A program made the translations under genes and the position numbers. Positions 61,531-64,000 of a DNA stretch of 64,000 bases are shown piece by piece (position 1 is the first letter of the stretch; the number at the start of each line of letters is the position of its first letter). The stretch spans positions 1,798,001-1,862,000 of the forward strand of contig CBDBBY010000001.1 in assembly GCA_965203215.1 (NCBI GenBank), given 5' to 3'. This DNA is from CBDBBY01 sp965203215 (GTDB taxonomy: Bacteria > Pseudomonadota > Alphaproteobacteria > Rhodobacterales > Rhodobacteraceae). The notes under the pieces were generated by a model, which was given only the letters and a program-made list of their open reading frames with translations, had not been told where the DNA came from and made no database searches.

Positions 61531-61839
61531 TCAATACTTGAAAGCCCCATCAAACGATCTTGCGAAACTATCAAGCTGCCGCTCAAATTGACGAATTGGT
61601 CCCAATTGCTCATCCAACATTTCCTTTTCCATTTCTTTCCAAATCAATAAGAAAACCATTTGTTCCAAATATCCTTCTTCAACCTTTTCGGAATTTGAAT
61701 TGCCTATCGGCCGGGTCAGCGGCTCCATAAATTCGCACCCAGGCAATTCCGTCGCTCCTTCATCGTGCAACGGTTTCCGTTGCATGCCGGGATTGCAATC
61801 CAATGCAATGTCCTCGTGAGGTGATCGTTCGGTCTTCAT
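61531..61839 (-). CDS. hypothetical protein
   Basis: A 102-residue frame from ATG 61839 (MKTERSPHEDIALDCNPGM, EEGYLEQMVFLLIWKEMEKE, QLDSFARSFDGAFKY). The mixed acidic and amphipathic character looks coding. I do not recognise it. It lies 12 bases upstream of the frameshifted membrane-protein gene on the same strand, which may have been its partner. Confidence 0.42.
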   Translation of the reverse strand: MKTERSPHEDIALDCNPGMQRKPLHDEGATELPGCEFMEPLTRPIGNSNSEKVEEGYLEQMVFLLIWKEMEKEMLDEQLGPIRQFERQLDSFARSFDGAFKY

Positions 61840-61849
61840 TTCATCTGAT

Positions 61850-62295
61850 CCATGAAAGTCTTTGGCATCAAATTCTGCAATCAAGCAGTGCCGCTAAATT
61901 TGCAGCGTTGGACACCTGTTCGATTGATTGATACGCAACTTGTAGCTGGCATTTCAAGTGTTTGTACGAGTTCGGCCAGGGCCCTCGCGTGTGGATGCCC
62001 CTTCGACAGGGGATTTTTCCTTGTCCAATTTCGGGCGTGGGGTCAAGCGCTTTCGCGTGTCCGGCTCCGCCTCGCGCTCGGCGGCCGACAGCTTGCCGAT
62101 CAAGCAGGTTGTTTCGGCGATCAGGTCGCTTTCCGCGCGCGATGGCCGGTGAAGATAAAGGCGAAGCCGGCGCCGGGCGCCGTCTTGAGGAAAGTCCGGC
62201 CTCGACCGGCTTGGGCATGGCGCCAGCATGCCGGAACTTGGCGGGCAAGCAGATTTCTTCTTGAATTCCTGCCGCCCATCGCCTACCATCCTGCC
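61850..62295. other. unassigned spacer with a transposase echo
   Basis: No full gene. About 62040-62100 on the minus strand resembles part of the ISNCY-type fragment at 60695-60985. Confidence 0.35.
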
Positions 62296-62748
62296 ATGGC
62301 CAATACTTCTACTTCGTCGATGGATCAGCTTGTAGCAAGCGGCGTGGATCCCAAGACTGCCGAGGCACTTAAGAAACTTGTCGAAGACGCTATCGAGGTT
62401 GCCGACCGATCTCGACCGCGGGAAGCCGTGCGACGTCCCGCATTGCAGGAGAGCATCGGCTGGACAGGCATCATCGCTATCGCCGCAGTGATCAGCATTC
62501 AATTGGGAGCAATCTATTGGCTGAACAATAGCATGCGGGCTGGATTCGAGAGTGTGAGTGAGGAATTCGGACGAGTGCGTGAGGAATTCGGACGAGTGCG
62601 CAATGAGATCAGTGACCTCCGCAACCACACGCTCGCCGAAATCGGCAGCATCCGCTCCGAAGTCGGCAAGCTTGACGAGCGGATGATCGGCTATGAAATG
62701 CTGATCCAAGATTGGATGTCCTCCGTGACGGCCAAGTTGGCCGAATGA
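62296..62748 (+). CDS. membrane-anchored coiled-coil protein
   Basis: A 150-residue protein from MANTSTSSMDQLVASGVD: an amphipathic start (PKTAEALKKLVEDAIEVADR), one membrane segment (GIIAIAAVISIQLGAIYWL, about 58-76), then a coiled coil with 7-residue repeats EEFGRVR (21-bp DNA units at about 62560-62600) and LDERMIGYEMLIQDWM. Function unknown. The layout matches the proteins at 34156 and 46863: short cytosolic head, anchor, repeat coiled coil. Confidence 0.65.
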   Translation: MANTSTSSMDQLVASGVDPKTAEALKKLVEDAIEVADRSRPREAVRRPALQESIGWTGIIAIAAVISIQLGAIYWLNNSMRAGFESVSEEFGRVREEFGRVRNEISDLRNHTLAEIGSIRSEVGKLDERMIGYEMLIQDWMSSVTAKLAE

Positions 62749-63057
62749 ATGACCGCATGCGTCGATTAGGGAAAATGGTCGGCAGATCCGCTCCGCCGAA
62801 ACGGATAGCCATAGAAACCTGACCTTGTTGCTGATTGTCCGACCTAAGCCGGAATGAATTTCCGTCTTCGAAATGGATCTCTGAAGACAATTGCTTGTCT
62901 TGGCTCGACAGGTTTTTGTCTGTCCAAGTGATCTTCGCACGTTCGATTCGCTTGGCGGGACGTCCGGGGCTTAGAGGATTATTCCGGCCGCTGATTCGAA
63001 GCCAACGGGCGCGCTTGGCGGGCCGTTTCCGGCCTATAAATTTCCCACGCTTAACTC
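62749..63057. other. spacer, nothing recognised
   Basis: No gene or structured RNA visible to me. Confidence 0.5.
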
Positions 63058-63270
63058 GGTGATCATCCCGTGTGCCCTTATGGTTCGGTTGCGCTGAATC
63101 CGCGGCACGAAGATCGCCAACGCAACCCGGAACTTAAGGATTCCGAGGAGCGGTTGCCGATACGACCTCTAGAATCCGGTGCTTCGACCGCGGATTCGCC
63201 GATTGTCGGGTTCGGCGGAACTTTCGACCACCCGGCAGCAGGCCGCCAAAGGGCGGAACGCAGAGTTAAG
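63058..63270. repeat. dispersed repeat, copy 2 (pair at 37980-38195)
   Basis: GTGTGCCCTTATGGTTCGGT, AATCCGCGGCACGAAGATCG and GGAGCGGTTGCCGATACGAC match copy 1 in order. Here the repeat precedes an IS5-type transposase fragment by about 140 bases, suggesting both belong to a decayed element. Confidence 0.8.
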
Positions 63271-63411
63271 CATGTCATATTGGCAGGCCGTCGGCCGCAT
63301 TCCGGAAACATTCGCAAGCAAAAAATCCATTTCAATCATGGAAAATCAAAGGTTTGCAGCTTTTCGGTCAGACACAAGCCATCGGCACACTACTTTCCCG
63401 ATCATGATCGC

Positions 63412-63771
63412 CGTCCGCGAGGCCTCGGTGCAGGGTCGGGACGGGCTCCAGCCGCAGTCCTCGGCATGCTGGAGACGGCGCCGCATGCCGCGAAGCTCCG
63501 GGCGGACGGCGGATATCAAGGACCGAAGCTGGCGTCCGCGCTCAAGGATCTCGGGATCGGACCCGTCCTTGAAATCGTCAACAAACCCAAGGACGTCATG
63601 GGGTCCGCGGTTCTGCGACGCCGCAGTGTCGTGGAGCAAACCTTCATCTGGATGTCGCGCTGCCGGCATCTGGCGAAGGATTATGAACCGAGCTTGGACA
63701 GGTCGTCGGCGCGGGCGCAATTGGCGGCATGCCGCTTCATGATGCGCCGGATCGGTAGGGATGAAAACTCT
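63412..63771 (+). pseudogene. IS5-family transposase C-terminal remnant
   Basis: It reads KLRADGGYQGPKLASALKDL, then LEIVNKPKDVMGSAVLRRR, VVEQTFIWMSRCRHLAKDYE, SLDRSSARAQLAACRFMMRR. This is the last third of an IS5-type (IS1031/ISL2-like) transposase with the final Glu region. The N-terminal two thirds are gone and it is not the same subgroup as the complete element at 43307. Confidence 0.78.
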
Positions 63772-63901
63772 GATAACAAAAAAATAATGCGAATCTTGAA
63801 TTTTCGGCCGTACTCTCAGAGATGGCGTACAAAATCTCCGACTCGGCATTGCAGTTTCATTGCGGAACGCGGCTGAGGTCCGGGCAATGGAGGAATCGCA
63901 C

Positions 63902-64000
63902 ATGAACAATGACTATCGCCGACAGATCCGGGAAACGGACAAGGAGCATTTCCTGCACCCTTGGACGCATTTCGCATCGTTCAAGACCGAAGGCGCGCTG
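63902..64000 (+). CDS. class III aminotransferase, N-terminal part (runs off window)
   Basis: From ATG 63902, with GGAGG about 10 bases upstream, the frame reads MNNDYRRQIRETDKEHFLHP then WTHFASFKTEGAL. The HPWTHF box near the N-terminus is typical of class III PLP aminotransferases of the omega-amino acid/taurine/putrescine-pyruvate group. Only 33 codons are in the window. It would suit an amine-catabolism theme with the ABC importer and aldehyde dehydrogenase, but this is inference. Confidence 0.68.
   Translation, partial: MNNDYRRQIRETDKEHFLHPWTHFASFKTEGAL

Noticed and set aside
1..64000. tRNA, rRNA or known riboswitch genes
   Set aside because: I looked for T-loop and conserved rRNA or riboswitch core sequences and found none I could support by eye.

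Overview
The window reads as an alphaproteobacterial chromosome segment. The GC-rich metabolic operons, the Tat-exported polyamine-type binding protein and the families of the catabolic genes all fit that class. The genome is being reworked by mobile elements. Well-kept catabolic operons alternate with A+T-richer accessory cassettes, IS elements, MITE-like repeats, duplicated fragments and many pseudogenes. That density of decay suggests a lineage under relaxed selection, for example host-associated, but nothing here proves a host.

Layout. 0-10 kb: an intact ISAs1-family element, then a four-gene operon (cyclic amidase, carbamoylase, divergent urocanase-like hydratase, TrzN/AtzA-like amidohydrolase). 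A tandem, decayed copy of its last gene follows, with a Phd/PemK-like toxin-antitoxin pair between the copies. 10-15.3 kb: methyltransferase-HNH fusion, NADAR-HhH fusion, nucleoside-deoxyribosyltransferase-like protein and a VapBC-type pair. 15.3-21.5 kb: AAA ATPase with a frameshifted DUF4276 partner, an ISKra4-family element whose ends seed many MITEs, and a ParB/Srx-like plus nuclease-like gene pair. 21.8-25.7 kb: broken MBL hydrolase, YtcJ-like amidohydrolase and a lone AAA ATPase. 26.7-27.3 kb: intact antitoxin with a frameshifted RelE/ParE toxin.

28.5-33.4 kb: PotD/A/B/C-type ABC importer ending in a nitrilase-family gene. 34-37 kb: repeat-rich membrane coiled-coil protein, nested MITEs and an intact AbiEi/AbiEii pair. 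37.3-43.2 kb: a broken polyamine-type catabolic locus (FAD oxidoreductase in two pieces, cupin, aldehyde dehydrogenase, LysR regulator), interrupted by hipB and a dead hipA. 43.3-46.3 kb: intact IS5-family element and a DUF262 plus HEPN pair. 49-58.4 kb: IcmO/TrbC-like type IVB coupling protein carrying an intein in its P-loop, two exported proteins, and a DGQHR plus RelA/SpoT-like pair lying between two copies of the coupling-protein 3' end. 58.7-64 kb: MITEs, small coiled-coil membrane proteins, transposase and DUF3299 remnants, and the start of a class III aminotransferase.

Two themes stand out. First, three separate, tightly coupled gene pairs each join a ParB/Srx-superfamily-type protein (EGNRR, DGQQR or DGQHR motif) to a different candidate effector: a PD-(D/E)XK-like protein, a HEPN RNase-like protein and a (p)ppGpp synthetase-like protein. 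I infer these are modular defence or abortive-infection systems. Second, in several toxin-antitoxin loci the antitoxin is intact and the toxin is broken. All functions are read from sequence motifs; no database search was possible.
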